A stretch of DNA of 39,303 nucleotides, taken from the NCBI GenBank assembly GCA_902781045.1, contig CACZHT010000039.1:1-39303 (forward strand), given 5' to 3'. Below the pieces are notes generated by a model. It saw only the letters and a program-made list of their open reading frames with translations, ran no database searches and was not told the DNA's origin. The stretch is from an uncultured Bacteroidales bacterium (GTDB lineage: Bacteria; Bacteroidota; Bacteroidia; Bacteroidales; Muribaculaceae). The position numbers and the translations under genes are program-made. Shown here in pieces: positions 25,352-33,427 of the stretch; position 1 is the stretch's first letter, and each line of letters begins with the position of its first letter.

Positions 25352-26770
25352 ATGATAGGACGAGAATCAGAGATTAATAAACTCATGCAGGCCTTTCAGA
25401 GCGAGAACTCTGAATTTGTAGCGGTCTATGGCAGGCGGCGCATAGGCAAGACTTACCTTGTGCGCGAGACACTAGGCTATAATTTCACATTTTCACACAC
25501 AGGCATGGCCCATACTCCTCGCATGGGGCAACTACAGGCATGGCGTTCATCGCTGATTGACTCGGGGCTGGCCGATGCAATTCTCCCCAAGAATTGGATT
25601 GAAGCATTCGACGAGCTGAAACGTCTCGTCCGCCAATCAACACACAAGCGCAAAGTGCTCTTCATCGATGAGATGCCATGGCTTGACACCCAGCACTCTG
25701 GATTTGTTGCAGCACTGGAGTATTTCTACAACGGGTGGTGCTCGGCTCGAAAAGACATTGTACTGATTGCTTGCGGCTCGGCTACGTCTTGGATAATCAA
25801 CAAGGTAATCAACGGACATGGCGGACTGCACAATCGTGTGACGCACCGCATCGCCCTAGAACCTTTTAGTCTCGCCGAGTGTCAATTGATGGCTCAATCT
25901 AAAGGGTTGGACATGACCCGACAAATGATAGCCCAATGCTACATGATCATGGGTGGAGTTCCCTATTACTGGTCGTTACTGCAACGAGGAAAGAGCCTTG
26001 CACAGAACATCGACAATCTTTTTTTCTCGGCGACAGGCGAGTTGCATAACGAATTTGACAACCTGTTCAACTCTCTATTTTCCTCTCCAAAGCCTTATCT
26101 CAATATTATCCGCATATTAGGCTCCAAGGGAACCGGCATGACACGGGCCGAACTGATTGAACACAAGTCAATCAACGATAATGGCCACCTACAGACCATG
26201 CTTCGCGAGCTGGAATATTGCGGTTTCATCCGCAGTTATCGCACCTACGGCAAAAAGAGCCGTGACAGGATTTTCCAACTCATTGACTGCTTCACAATCT
26301 TTTATTTCAAATTTCTGGAAGACAGCGAGCAATATGGAGAACACTATTGGTCACAATCTCAAAATCAGCCATCCATCAACAACTGGTTGGGACTGGCCTT
26401 TGAACGGCTGTGTCTGCTCCATGTCAATCAGCTCAAGCGGGCTCTGGGTGTGAGCGGCATCATCTGCAGCGTAGGAGCTTGGCGGTCGGCTCACGACAAG
26501 CCTCGTGCGCAAGTCGACCTAGTCATTGACCGGCATGACGATGTGATTGACTTGTGTGAGATGAAGTATTATGCAGGAGAATTTGAGATAGATGCAAAAT
26601 ATGAACGTACACTATCAGAGCGTCGCTTGCGATTCATCGAGCAAACGCACACCAGAAAAGCCGTCCATATCGTGTTTGTCACAACCTACGGCCTCAAAGC
26701 CAATATGCATAGCGACATCGTTCAGAACACCATAACGCTCGACCAGTTGTTCCACGACAGCAACGGGTGA
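25352..26770 (+). CDS. AAA-type ATPase with C-terminal DUF234-like nuclease-fold domain
   Basis: A 472-residue protein of the 'archaeal ATPase' group (ATPase_2 plus DUF234), often present in several copies in Bacteroidales. The start at 25352 (MIGRESEINKLMQAF) is set by the promoter and the usual family opening. Walker A is GRRRIGKT at residues 27-34; Walker B is VLFIDEMPWL near residue 108; a winged-helix-like segment lies around GMTRAELIEHKSI. At the C-terminus VDLVID (Asp389) and CEMKYY (Glu403, Lys405) form a D-x(13)-ExK pattern as in PD-(D/E)XK nucleases. Codon use is less GC-rich than in the neighbours, and the gene is bracketed by two copies of the acetyltransferase 3' end, which suggests acquisition by insertion. 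Role unknown; a toxin-like, defence or mobility function is possible. Confidence 0.85.
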   Translation: MIGRESEINKLMQAFQSENSEFVAVYGRRRIGKTYLVRETLGYNFTFSHTGMAHTPRMGQLQAWRSSLIDSGLADAILPKNWIEAFDELKRLVRQSTHKRKVLFIDEMPWLDTQHSGFVAALEYFYNGWCSARKDIVLIACGSATSWIINKVINGHGGLHNRVTHRIALEPFSLAECQLMAQSKGLDMTRQMIAQCYMIMGGVPYYWSLLQRGKSLAQNIDNLFFSATGELHNEFDNLFNSLFSSPKPYLNIIRILGSKGTGMTRAELIEHKSINDNGHLQTMLRELEYCGFIRSYRTYGKKSRDRIFQLIDCFTIFYFKFLEDSEQYGEHYWSQSQNQPSINNWLGLAFERLCLLHVNQLKRALGVSGIICSVGAWRSAHDKPRAQVDLVIDRHDDVIDLCEMKYYAGEFEIDAKYERTLSERRLRFIEQTHTRKAVHIVFVTTYGLKANMHSDIVQNTITLDQLFHDSNG

Positions 26771-26812
26771 TTGCCGGCACCGTCTATTGTTGCTTCGGCT
26801 GGCTGTGGTCAG

Positions 26813-26923
26813 CGGCGACAACACCGTCATCGGTGGCGGCTCGGTGGTGGTGCACGACATCCCCGCGGGCGTGCTGGCCACCGGCAACCCCTGCCGCCCC
26901 ATCCGCCGGCTAGATGCGAAGTG
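26813..26923 (+). pseudogene. Duplicated 3' fragment of the acetyltransferase gene
   Basis: About 107 bases here match 25029-25135 of the acetyltransferase gene with three mismatches. Read in the same sense the fragment encodes GDNTVIGGGSVVVHDIPAG, then VLATGNPCRPIRRLDAK and a stop. It has no start or upstream part of its own. It lies 42 bases after the ATPase stop. Because it ends in a simple AK-stop while the intact gene ends in TETCR, this fragment probably preserves the original end of the gene and the ATPase unit sits between the two copies. Confidence 0.8.
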
Positions 26924-26955
26924 AGCCATATCCACAAATTGCTGCGAGATAATAA

Positions 26956-27015
26956 CACACAGAATACTCTGAACACACTGAATTATTTTTCTGTGCGTTC
27001 AGTGTATTCTGTGTG
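26956..27015. terminator. Long hairpin between convergent genes
   Basis: Arms of about 24 bases (CACACAGAATAC and onward, pairing with GTATTCTGTGTG) with two mismatches and a T-rich loop. It separates the ATPase unit (+) from the DUF559-like gene (-), and may end transcription from both sides. Confidence 0.55.
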
Positions 27016-27037
27016 ACTTAAACTTTTAACTTTAAAC

Positions 27038-27724
27038 TCATTTCGGCCGGCAAAGGTTCATCAGGCGGTAGAGGATGTTGCGGCGCTGGTAGGTGTCGCT
27101 GGCGTGGGTGGCGGCACGGCGGCGGGCCTCCTGATAGTCCCATCGCGGCTCGGGCACGGCAGGCTCCACTTCGCGCAGGGCGCGAGGCATGGGCACATCG
27201 GGAGCAATGGTGCGCACCACGTCAATTACCGTGCGCGCCACACGCTCGGGCGTGGTCAATGCCTGCTGCTCGCTGAAGCGCAGCACCACCCACCCGGCCT
27301 CGGTGACCAGCCGATTGCGTTCGTCGTCGTGCCCCATGGTGTGTGTGGGGATGCGCCGGGCAAAGGTGTAAGGCTCATCGACCTCGATGTCGATGAAGAT
27401 GCCGCGTGCCTCGTCGACGTAGGCCAGGTCGGGCTCAAAGCGATGTCCGGGCACATGCAGCGCAGTGCTGTCGTAGAAGTTCTTCAGGCGATGCCGCAGC
27501 ATCCAGAAACTCAGCCACGACTCGCTCAAGCCGCGCTTGCAGTTCTTGCCCCGCCGTGGCAGGGCGATTGGCGTGCCTCGCCGTGGTGCCAGCAGCTGCG
27601 GATAGCACTGCTGGTCGCCGTCGGCCAGATCGTAGGCCACCGCCTGTCCCCCACCCCGCAGCCTCGGGAAGCCCAGCATCGACTTGCCCTGCCGCGCTAA
27701 CGTATGCCACAGTAATCTTATCAT
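27038..27724 (-). CDS. DUF559-like protein with PD-(D/E)XK nuclease fold
   Basis: A 228-residue protein, probably cytoplasmic. The central part resembles the DUF559/Vsr-like endonuclease fold: FEPDLAYVD (Asp99), IDIEVDEPY (Asp112, Glu114), then DDERNRLVTEAGWVVLRFSE, the typical 'D-x2-RN..L..GW.V.RF' ending. Because EVD replaces the usual ExK, activity is not certain. The N-terminal 60 residues are basic and the C-terminal 40 are rich in Arg. The start lies 9 bases after the stop of the DUF4846-like lipoprotein gene, so the two are probably co-transcribed. Such proteins are often orphan or repair/defence nucleases; no specific role can be given. Confidence 0.7.
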   Translation of the reverse strand: MIRLLWHTLARQGKSMLGFPRLRGGGQAVAYDLADGDQQCYPQLLAPRRGTPIALPRRGKNCKRGLSESWLSFWMLRHRLKNFYDSTALHVPGHRFEPDLAYVDEARGIFIDIEVDEPYTFARRIPTHTMGHDDERNRLVTEAGWVVLRFSEQQALTTPERVARTVIDVVRTIAPDVPMPRALREVEPAVPEPRWDYQEARRRAATHASDTYQRRNILYRLMNLCRPK

Positions 27725-27733
27725 TCCAGTCTC

Positions 27734-28645
27734 TTAACGTGAATTTAGCGTTTTGAAACGCATGACAAAAGCTTTCTGGTTATCCAATCTAAAACTCCAC
27801 TCGGGTGTAGCTAAATATGAGTAATCATCTATTTCAGGTTCCGAACCAATGCAGTTCCAGATTTCTTCACAGCCATGCCGTCCTTGCAGTATCTCTATCT
27901 CCTGTGCCGGCATGTAGCTTTGAGCCAACAGGAGAAACTCCTGTGCCTTGTCGACAACAATCACGGCGTGCCCTGGCGAGCCCGGCTGGATGATGACATC
28001 ACCGATTTCTAATCCATTCCTTACTACCTCCATGTCCTTGGGCAATGAGGCTGTTCCGGCGTAGGCGAACACCACGAGCAGATATTGGCGGAAGGTGCTG
28101 TAGCTGTAATCCTCCTCGTTGTTGAGCCGATACCACGACGCCTGGGTGCGGCCAGCGTTGATGCGGATGCGCTCGCCATGCGCCCAACGGTCGTAGTCGG
28201 CCAGGAATCCGCTCACAAAGTGGAATTTGATTTTGTCGTATTGCTGGCTGTGCCACAGATACTCGGCGTAGAGGCGGATGCAAGCATCGGCACACTGCTG
28301 CAGGTCAACACTGTCGATGTCCATGTCCACGACACGGAATGTACTTCTCTTGTTCGCCTTCTCGCTGCCGTCATACAGATGTGTGGGATAGCCCTCGGGC
28401 TTCAGCGGCAGATTGCGCAGATACTCGGCAAACGAGCCCGGCTCGACCGAGTCGCGTTTGATGTGCTTGAGTGGCACAGGAATGTCACCCACACGCTTGA
28501 TAATCACACTGTCACCTCCTGGCAAATGTGAAGTGTAGCATTTCGCACTGTCGATTGTGTCTTTTGGTGACTCTGTTTTTGTGGCCAGGTAGCATCCTGC
28601 ACACAGCAGCAGGAGTGCGGCTATTGTTGTCAGAATCTTTTTCAT
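27734..28645 (-). CDS. DUF4846-like lipoprotein
   Basis: A 303-residue lipoprotein. The signal peptide MKKILTTIAALLLLCAGC ends in lipobox LCAGC with the lipid-bearing Cys18. The body contains GSFAEYLRNLPLKPEG, VVDMDIDSVDLQQCADACIRLYAEYLW, FHFVSGFLADYDRWAHGERI and IGDVIIQPGSPGHAVIVVD, which match what I recall of the DUF4846 family; the GSPGHAVIVVD stretch with a conserved His is reminiscent of cysteine-peptidase or transglutaminase-like folds, but I do not see a complete catalytic set. It ends with ATPEWSFRLDNQK. Function unknown. It is preceded by a 95-base gap after the Sel1 gene and followed by the DUF559-like gene. Confidence 0.78.
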   Translation of the reverse strand: MKKILTTIAALLLLCAGCYLATKTESPKDTIDSAKCYTSHLPGGDSVIIKRVGDIPVPLKHIKRDSVEPGSFAEYLRNLPLKPEGYPTHLYDGSEKANKRSTFRVVDMDIDSVDLQQCADACIRLYAEYLWHSQQYDKIKFHFVSGFLADYDRWAHGERIRINAGRTQASWYRLNNEEDYSYSTFRQYLLVVFAYAGTASLPKDMEVVRNGLEIGDVIIQPGSPGHAVIVVDKAQEFLLLAQSYMPAQEIEILQGRHGCEEIWNCIGSEPEIDDYSYLATPEWSFRLDNQKAFVMRFKTLNSR

Positions 28646-28740
28646 AATCTAGTTTTGTTGATATAATATTGAGGTTGTGAGGTAACCATGGGTTCCATAA
28701 CAGTCGGATAGTGTCTATTGTCATTACTCGAACCCAGTAG

Positions 28741-30090
28741 TCATCGTGACTGATTATTAAGTTTTTTCATGGCATCATTCAGCGTGGGGATAGCTTCTGT
28801 ACAACCCAACTCAACAGCCTTGGTCAACCATTCAATGCCTTTAGACACGTCACACTCAACCCCCACCCCATGGAGATAACAGTTCCCAATCGTACGCATT
28901 GAGTCAGGGTTGCCCATCTCGGCACCTCGTTGCCACAATTCCACAGCCTTCTCGACATCTTGCTCCACACCCCGAGCGTAATAATAAGAGTTTCCCAGAT
29001 TGTGTACCGCCTCACGGTTGCCCATTTCCGCTCCCTTGCTCAGATACATATTGCCCTCATCAAACTGTCCCATATTAATAAGAGCCATTCCTAAGAAGTT
29101 GAACGCTTCAGGTTGACCCTGCTCGGCCGACAATCGAAACAACTTTACAGCCTGCTGTTGATCCTTGGGCATCCCAATACCCCATTGTGCCATAAAGCCT
29201 AGGAGGAATTGAGCGACAGGGTCGCCATACTCACAGCACTTATACATCTGATCAAACTTTTTCTGTGCAGCATCCAATACTTCCTGCGACTGCTGGTCGG
29301 TTGGAACGGCAATGTCTGCTAAAAAATGTTCTACTCTTTCGTCACTTGACATCTCGTCAACCATGCCAAGTGAATCCAGGAACTCATAAGCGCCACCAAC
29401 TCCCTGTTTCAAAGCTTTTCGGACCCAAGCTATGCCAGTGTTGAATTGATGCATCATTTCGACGGAAATCATTCCCCACTTTAATTGGCTAATAGGATCA
29501 TCAAGCTCAGCAGCCCGTTGCAGATACATGAAAGATTGTTTGAAATCAACTTCAACAAACTGACCCTGTTCGTACATATCTGCCAATATCCTGTTCGCCA
29601 GTGCATAGTCTTGGTTTGCTGCCAACTTTAGATACTCTAATCCTTTAGCGCTGTCTTTCAATTCATTTATATAACAGAATCCGAGTTGACAACTTGCTGC
29701 CCCGAATCCCTGACGAGACGCATCTTCCAGCAGTTGTGTCCCCCGGTCAATGTCTTTTGCCAGCAATACCCCTTCTTGCAGTAACTTACCAAGATTAAAC
29801 ATAGCATTAACAACGCCCGCCTCAATTAGTTCTTCCAGCATCTGCCTGCCCAGTTCTTTGTCTGTCAAGCCGCCTTCTTGCGCGATGTGCAGCAATGCAA
29901 GATTGTGCTTCGCCTTCATATTACCCATGTCAGCAGACTGCTGGTATAGCTTTACCGCCTTGACAAGGTCTTGCTTCACCCCAGTACCGTTGTGATATTG
30001 TTTCGCACGTTGAAAGAGCTCTTCTGAGTCCAGAATCTCCTTATCGTTTCGGCGCGAAAACAGATGACCTAATTTAGAAATCATTTTCAA
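28741..30090 (-). CDS. Sel1-repeat (TPR-like) protein
   Basis: A 449-residue protein made almost entirely of Sel1-like helical repeats of 36-40 residues, e.g. AVKLYQQSADMGNMKAKHNL, then LEDASRQGFGAASCQLGFCY, VKLFRLSAEQGQPEAFNFLG and AVELWQRGAEMGNPDSMRTI; I count about nine or ten. No signal peptide or lipobox is seen, so it is probably cytoplasmic and acts as a scaffold for protein contacts. A second Sel1-type protein and an unknown protein lie upstream on the same strand. A 12-base motif (AAAGGTAACCCA on the plus strand, 30130-30141) in its leader is repeated upstream of the protease gene. Base use is more AT-rich than in the housekeeping genes. Confidence 0.82.
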   Translation of the reverse strand: MKMISKLGHLFSRRNDKEILDSEELFQRAKQYHNGTGVKQDLVKAVKLYQQSADMGNMKAKHNLALLHIAQEGGLTDKELGRQMLEELIEAGVVNAMFNLGKLLQEGVLLAKDIDRGTQLLEDASRQGFGAASCQLGFCYINELKDSAKGLEYLKLAANQDYALANRILADMYEQGQFVEVDFKQSFMYLQRAAELDDPISQLKWGMISVEMMHQFNTGIAWVRKALKQGVGGAYEFLDSLGMVDEMSSDERVEHFLADIAVPTDQQSQEVLDAAQKKFDQMYKCCEYGDPVAQFLLGFMAQWGIGMPKDQQQAVKLFRLSAEQGQPEAFNFLGMALINMGQFDEGNMYLSKGAEMGNREAVHNLGNSYYYARGVEQDVEKAVELWQRGAEMGNPDSMRTIGNCYLHGVGVECDVSKGIEWLTKAVELGCTEAIPTLNDAMKKLNNQSR

Positions 30091-30289
30091 TCAATTTTGT
30101 GTTACAACATATAAATATCAACAACACAAAAAGGTAACCCAAACCGTCACTCCGGCATCAGTCACCGCCCGACATGGGAAACCACATGCGGTGGGTGGCG
30201 ACGTAGAGCATCATGGCGCTACCACAAATCATAACGGCAGAAGCACAATGATTGCTTTTCAAGTCAATTGTACCTAGTTTGACTATTAT
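30091..30289. other. 199-base gap between the Sel1 gene and the unknown acidic protein
   Basis: Contains the shared motif AAAGGTAACCCA (30130-30141) and an imperfect GC-rich hairpin at about 30163-30204 (GTCACCGCCC against GGTGGGTGGCGAC). No protein gene and no TAnnTTTG box were seen. Confidence 0.4.
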
Positions 30290-31261
30290 TCATTTGAAGA
30301 TTCTCTTGTAAGCTTTATATATGACTTTTAGCGGTTTAGGGAGGCCATGTCGACGCGATTCTCTTTTTTTTCCACTCTTGCCGCCCTTTTTGTCTGGGCG
30401 TTTGATGAGTTTTCCCTCATGATGTTCTGAGTGAAAAACAGTGAGCTCACATTGCAAGCCATTGCCCGAAATGCGGTCATCATGGTCAATCATTTTCCAG
30501 AATTTAGCATTGTTACCATATTTTATAAAATATTGCGACACTAATGCATCTTCCATATCATCGTTGTGGGCGGCAATTTGAAAGCAAAGAAGCACAAAGC
30601 TTTTTAGATACTTATAAGCTTCTTTTCCGTAAAGATTCATATTTTCATCAAATATCGGCATCAACTTACATCCATAGTCGTTGAGGATGCTAGCCGCCCA
30701 TCCACTTGGTGTATTGTGCTTGAAATAAAACTTCCAAACTTCCTCTATTTCCCATAGTCCCCAATCAAAATTGTCGTCTTCACTACCAAAAGGGCACTCT
30801 CCATCGTCCTTGCATCTATTATCCAAAATAGCCCGTGCCCAGTTTATTGCCAGTTCCTCTGTCCATTCGATTTCTCTTAAATTGCATTTCATATCCAAGA
30901 GTCCACTCGCTACAGTATACGCAGCATCATAAAATCCATGCATATAGAGCCCGCTGGATAAAGTTACAGCTACAGGATATGCCCCCTCCCATTCACAATC
31001 ATATTCCGGAGTAAATTTGTCCTCATCCAAATAATCAAAGAACAAATCAGGATCTATTGTCAAGAAGTCATTCATATAATTCATTTCATATAAGACTTGA
31101 TCTTCTAAAGAATCATTCTTTAGCCTTTTAAGTATCTTTTCCATCAAATCTGATGAATAGTATTCGGCCATTGCGCTAAACACCCAATCATACCATTCAA
31201 CATCATGCGGATCGTTCTGCCATCCGTCATATAGCAAGTTGTCAAGATTGTTCTCTTCCAT
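30290..31261 (-). CDS. Unknown acidic protein with basic tail
   Basis: A 323-residue protein I cannot assign. It is rich in Asp, Glu, Trp and Tyr up to residue 285 (e.g. MEENNLDNLLYDGWQNDPHD, DDNFDWGLWEIEEVWKFYF) and ends in a strongly basic segment (RPDKKGGKSGKKRESRRHG) followed by a hydrophobic/basic helix KPLKVIYKAYKRIF. No signal peptide. The acidic helical body and basic tail suggest a protein-protein or membrane-surface contact. Its start lies one base or so from the stop of the upstream Sel1-type membrane gene (31264), so both are co-transcribed and probably act together. Confidence 0.7.
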   Translation of the reverse strand: MEENNLDNLLYDGWQNDPHDVEWYDWVFSAMAEYYSSDLMEKILKRLKNDSLEDQVLYEMNYMNDFLTIDPDLFFDYLDEDKFTPEYDCEWEGAYPVAVTLSSGLYMHGFYDAAYTVASGLLDMKCNLREIEWTEELAINWARAILDNRCKDDGECPFGSEDDNFDWGLWEIEEVWKFYFKHNTPSGWAASILNDYGCKLMPIFDENMNLYGKEAYKYLKSFVLLCFQIAAHNDDMEDALVSQYFIKYGNNAKFWKMIDHDDRISGNGLQCELTVFHSEHHEGKLIKRPDKKGGKSGKKRESRRHGLPKPLKVIYKAYKRIFK

Positions 31262-31263
31262 AA

Positions 31264-32202
31264 TTATCTAATGTTAAAAAGAATATATATTACGAGAATT
31301 GGTATAAGAATAGCGATTCCATATACTATGCATCCTCCACAACCTTCTCCATACAAATCTCCTCTTCTTGAGTCCATTGCATCAACCCATTCTCCAGGTG
31401 TTCTAGCTTCGTCTATCGCGCGTTGTGTCTCGGCCTCAGATTTCTTGATCTCTTTATCAAGAAAACTATTGAAAATCCCAAAGTAGGCTTTAAACGGTGC
31501 TGCTAGACATCCCGACGCACCTTTTTTAGCATTCTCATATCTGATTCGTCGCAAATTACGCTTGACCGATTTGCCTTTATTTACGCTAAACGTGATGCCT
31601 TTTTGATTTGAAGTAGCCAACGCGACATATTTACGTCTAGCACCTAGCATGACGTGAATCTCCGCTATTTTTTTTGCGTTTTTCTTAACACCAATACCTT
31701 TCTGCAAACAATATAGATACGACTCAAAGTGTCCACTAAGCTTAAATAATTCGGCTGCTATATATGGACGCTGTTCGAGTATTTTCACAGCATACTCGTA
31801 GCAAGATTCATCGTCATGGAAAAGCCAATGAGCAATGCGCGCAATCCTGCAATCAAGTCTTGCTTGCTCCTTGCTAACATTCGCACCCTGACAATCTAAA
31901 GGATAGATTGCGATGCAACTTTCCACAAATCGCTCAGGATTGGGGCAACCGATTTCGTCAAAGTTGACTCGGTCGAGCCAATTTAGATTAGATTGTCCGA
32001 CAAGAGATTGTATTGCAATGGCATTACCAGCAGCTGCCGCATTAACCACACAACGCATTGCTTGAACTCTATTCTTTCTGGTTCCATTGCCAGTTTCATA
32101 GCGCACCCCAAGTTCAAACATTGCGTCTGAATCACCCTCTTTAGCAAGTTGCTTCAACTTGCTAAAATCTTCATTGGCATATTTTGTTGTAATCAAGTCC
32201 AT
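31264..32202 (-). CDS. Sel1-type protein with C-terminal membrane anchor
   Basis: A 312-residue protein. Residues about 25-65 hold one or two Sel1-like repeats (SDAMFELGVRYETGNGTRKN then AAAAGNAIAIQSLVGQ). The middle is helical with a basic patch (KSVKRNLRRIRYENAKKG). The C-terminus ends in a glycine/cysteine motif (GEGCGGC) and a 20-residue hydrophobic helix running to the last residues, so it looks tail-anchored with the Sel1 part in the cytoplasm. It forms a pair with the unknown acidic protein, following the protease gene after 23 bases. Function unknown. Confidence 0.72.
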   Translation of the reverse strand: MDLITTKYANEDFSKLKQLAKEGDSDAMFELGVRYETGNGTRKNRVQAMRCVVNAAAAGNAIAIQSLVGQSNLNWLDRVNFDEIGCPNPERFVESCIAIYPLDCQGANVSKEQARLDCRIARIAHWLFHDDESCYEYAVKILEQRPYIAAELFKLSGHFESYLYCLQKGIGVKKNAKKIAEIHVMLGARRKYVALATSNQKGITFSVNKGKSVKRNLRRIRYENAKKGASGCLAAPFKAYFGIFNSFLDKEIKKSEAETQRAIDEARTPGEWVDAMDSRRGDLYGEGCGGCIVYGIAILIPILVIYILFNIR

Positions 32203-32225
32203 TATTATGTTCTTTGCTCCTAGTC

Positions 32226-33329
32226 TTATTGCTTCAGGAAGTCGTTGATGCGCTTGAGGGGGATGCCAAAGTTGAAGCTCTGGGTGCCTATCAGGCCGGC
32301 AAAGTTGACTGCCACCAGTTCGCCGTAGCGGTTGACCACCGGGCTACCGCTGGAGCCTTGCAGCATGGGGATGGTGTACATCACCCGGTTGCCGTCGGGC
32401 TGCTGCGACACATTGCCGGTGGTGAGCTGGGCCTTGATGCCCTCTTGCGTGGCGGCCAGCTGCACACCGTGGTTATAGCCGATGAGCACCAGCGACTGGT
32501 TCAACGCCAGTTTCTCGCGCTCATCCTTGCTGGGACCGAAGATGTTGTGTTCGTCCTTCGGTGCGCTGAAGATGTGCGCCCTTGAGGGGGTGGTCTTGTC
32601 CTTGAGCCGAATCAGTGCCAGGTCGACATCCTGGTCCTGCGAGGTGCGGACCACCACACAAGGCTTGAAGTCGCCGGGTTTGGTGACGTAGGTGTCGTGA
32701 TAGGCGATGCCAATCTCGCTGTATGTCTGAATGCTGATCTCGTTGACATCGATGGCCTCCAGCTGCTCGATATACTCCTGCGCCTCGTCAAACTCCTGTG
32801 ACAACTCGCTCTGACGGCGACGCAAGTCATTATTCTCGATTGACTCGGTGGTGTAGTAACCCAGATACTCGTTATACTCGACACTGGTGTTGGCATTGAT
32901 CTGCTCCTGCAGGCTCTGGTACTCCTCGGCCATGGCGCTCTGGGCATACTCGGTGATGGCTTTCAGACCCTTGACCAACTTCTTGACATAGCCCTTCACG
33001 TCGCTCTTGGCAATGATTGGGTCGACCACATGGCGGTTGGTCAGCAGCGAGCCTTGCCCGTCGACAAAGAACGCCGTGCCGAACGCCATTGACCGCTGCA
33101 CCGAGTCGGCGCTGAAAGCGATGTCCTTCAGGTCGCCGTCCTCGTCCAGCCCGCTGAAGTAGATGGTCGACCCATCGGACAGCGTGGCCGAATAGTAGAA
33201 CTGGTTGAGCACCAGCACCACCCCAGACGCCTGCTCATTATAGATCTCCTCCGGCTTCTTCTCCCGCAAGCACGAGGTGAACAGCACCAGTGCAGCCAAC
33301 AATATAATATATGTTATCCTTTTCATCAT
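32226..33329 (-). CDS. Trypsin-like serine protease lipoprotein with coiled-coil insert
   Basis: A 367-residue lipoprotein. The signal peptide ends in LFTSC (lipid Cys20). The protease core is of the chymotrypsin/DegP fold: His100 in LLTNRHVV, Asp236 in DQDVDLALIRL, and Ser327 in LQGSSGSPVVN, so the triad looks complete. Between His and Asp, residues about 112-195 form a long acidic helical insert (coiled-coil-like, with EYQSLQEQINANTSVEYNEY), unusual for the family. No PDZ domain is seen. It acts outside the cytoplasm, anchored to a membrane. It is followed by the two Sel1-region genes and lies 98 bases downstream of tatC, so it could process exported products of the Tat/CXXX locus; this is only inferred from position. 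Confidence 0.82.
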   Translation of the reverse strand: MMKRITYIILLAALVLFTSCLREKKPEEIYNEQASGVVLVLNQFYYSATLSDGSTIYFSGLDEDGDLKDIAFSADSVQRSMAFGTAFFVDGQGSLLTNRHVVDPIIAKSDVKGYVKKLVKGLKAITEYAQSAMAEEYQSLQEQINANTSVEYNEYLGYYTTESIENNDLRRRQSELSQEFDEAQEYIEQLEAIDVNEISIQTYSEIGIAYHDTYVTKPGDFKPCVVVRTSQDQDVDLALIRLKDKTTPSRAHIFSAPKDEHNIFGPSKDEREKLALNQSLVLIGYNHGVQLAATQEGIKAQLTTGNVSQQPDGNRVMYTIPMLQGSSGSPVVNRYGELVAVNFAGLIGTQSFNFGIPLKRINDFLKQ

Positions 33330-33413
33330 TTGGCTTTTTATCGCTTCATTGTGTGTTTTATTAGCTATTTGACCTTTGTTTGAGTAATACGTCTTTATAT
33401 AACACCAAGCGCA

Positions 33414-33425
33414 AAAGGTAACCCA
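33414..33425. promoter_or_regulatory. Shared 12-base motif upstream of the protease gene
   Basis: AAAGGTAACCCA (minus strand TGGGTTACCTTT, continuing TTGCGC) recurs at 30130-30141 upstream of the Sel1 gene. It lies 85-96 bases before the protease ATG, next to the tatC stop. It may be a shared promoter or regulator site. Confidence 0.35.
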
Positions 33426-33427
33426 TT

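Noticed and set aside
24561..26923. Insertion sequence around the ATPase gene
   Set aside because: No transposase and no short target-site duplication are seen; the flanking copies are 107-base gene fragments, so it is reported as an insertion scar of unknown type.
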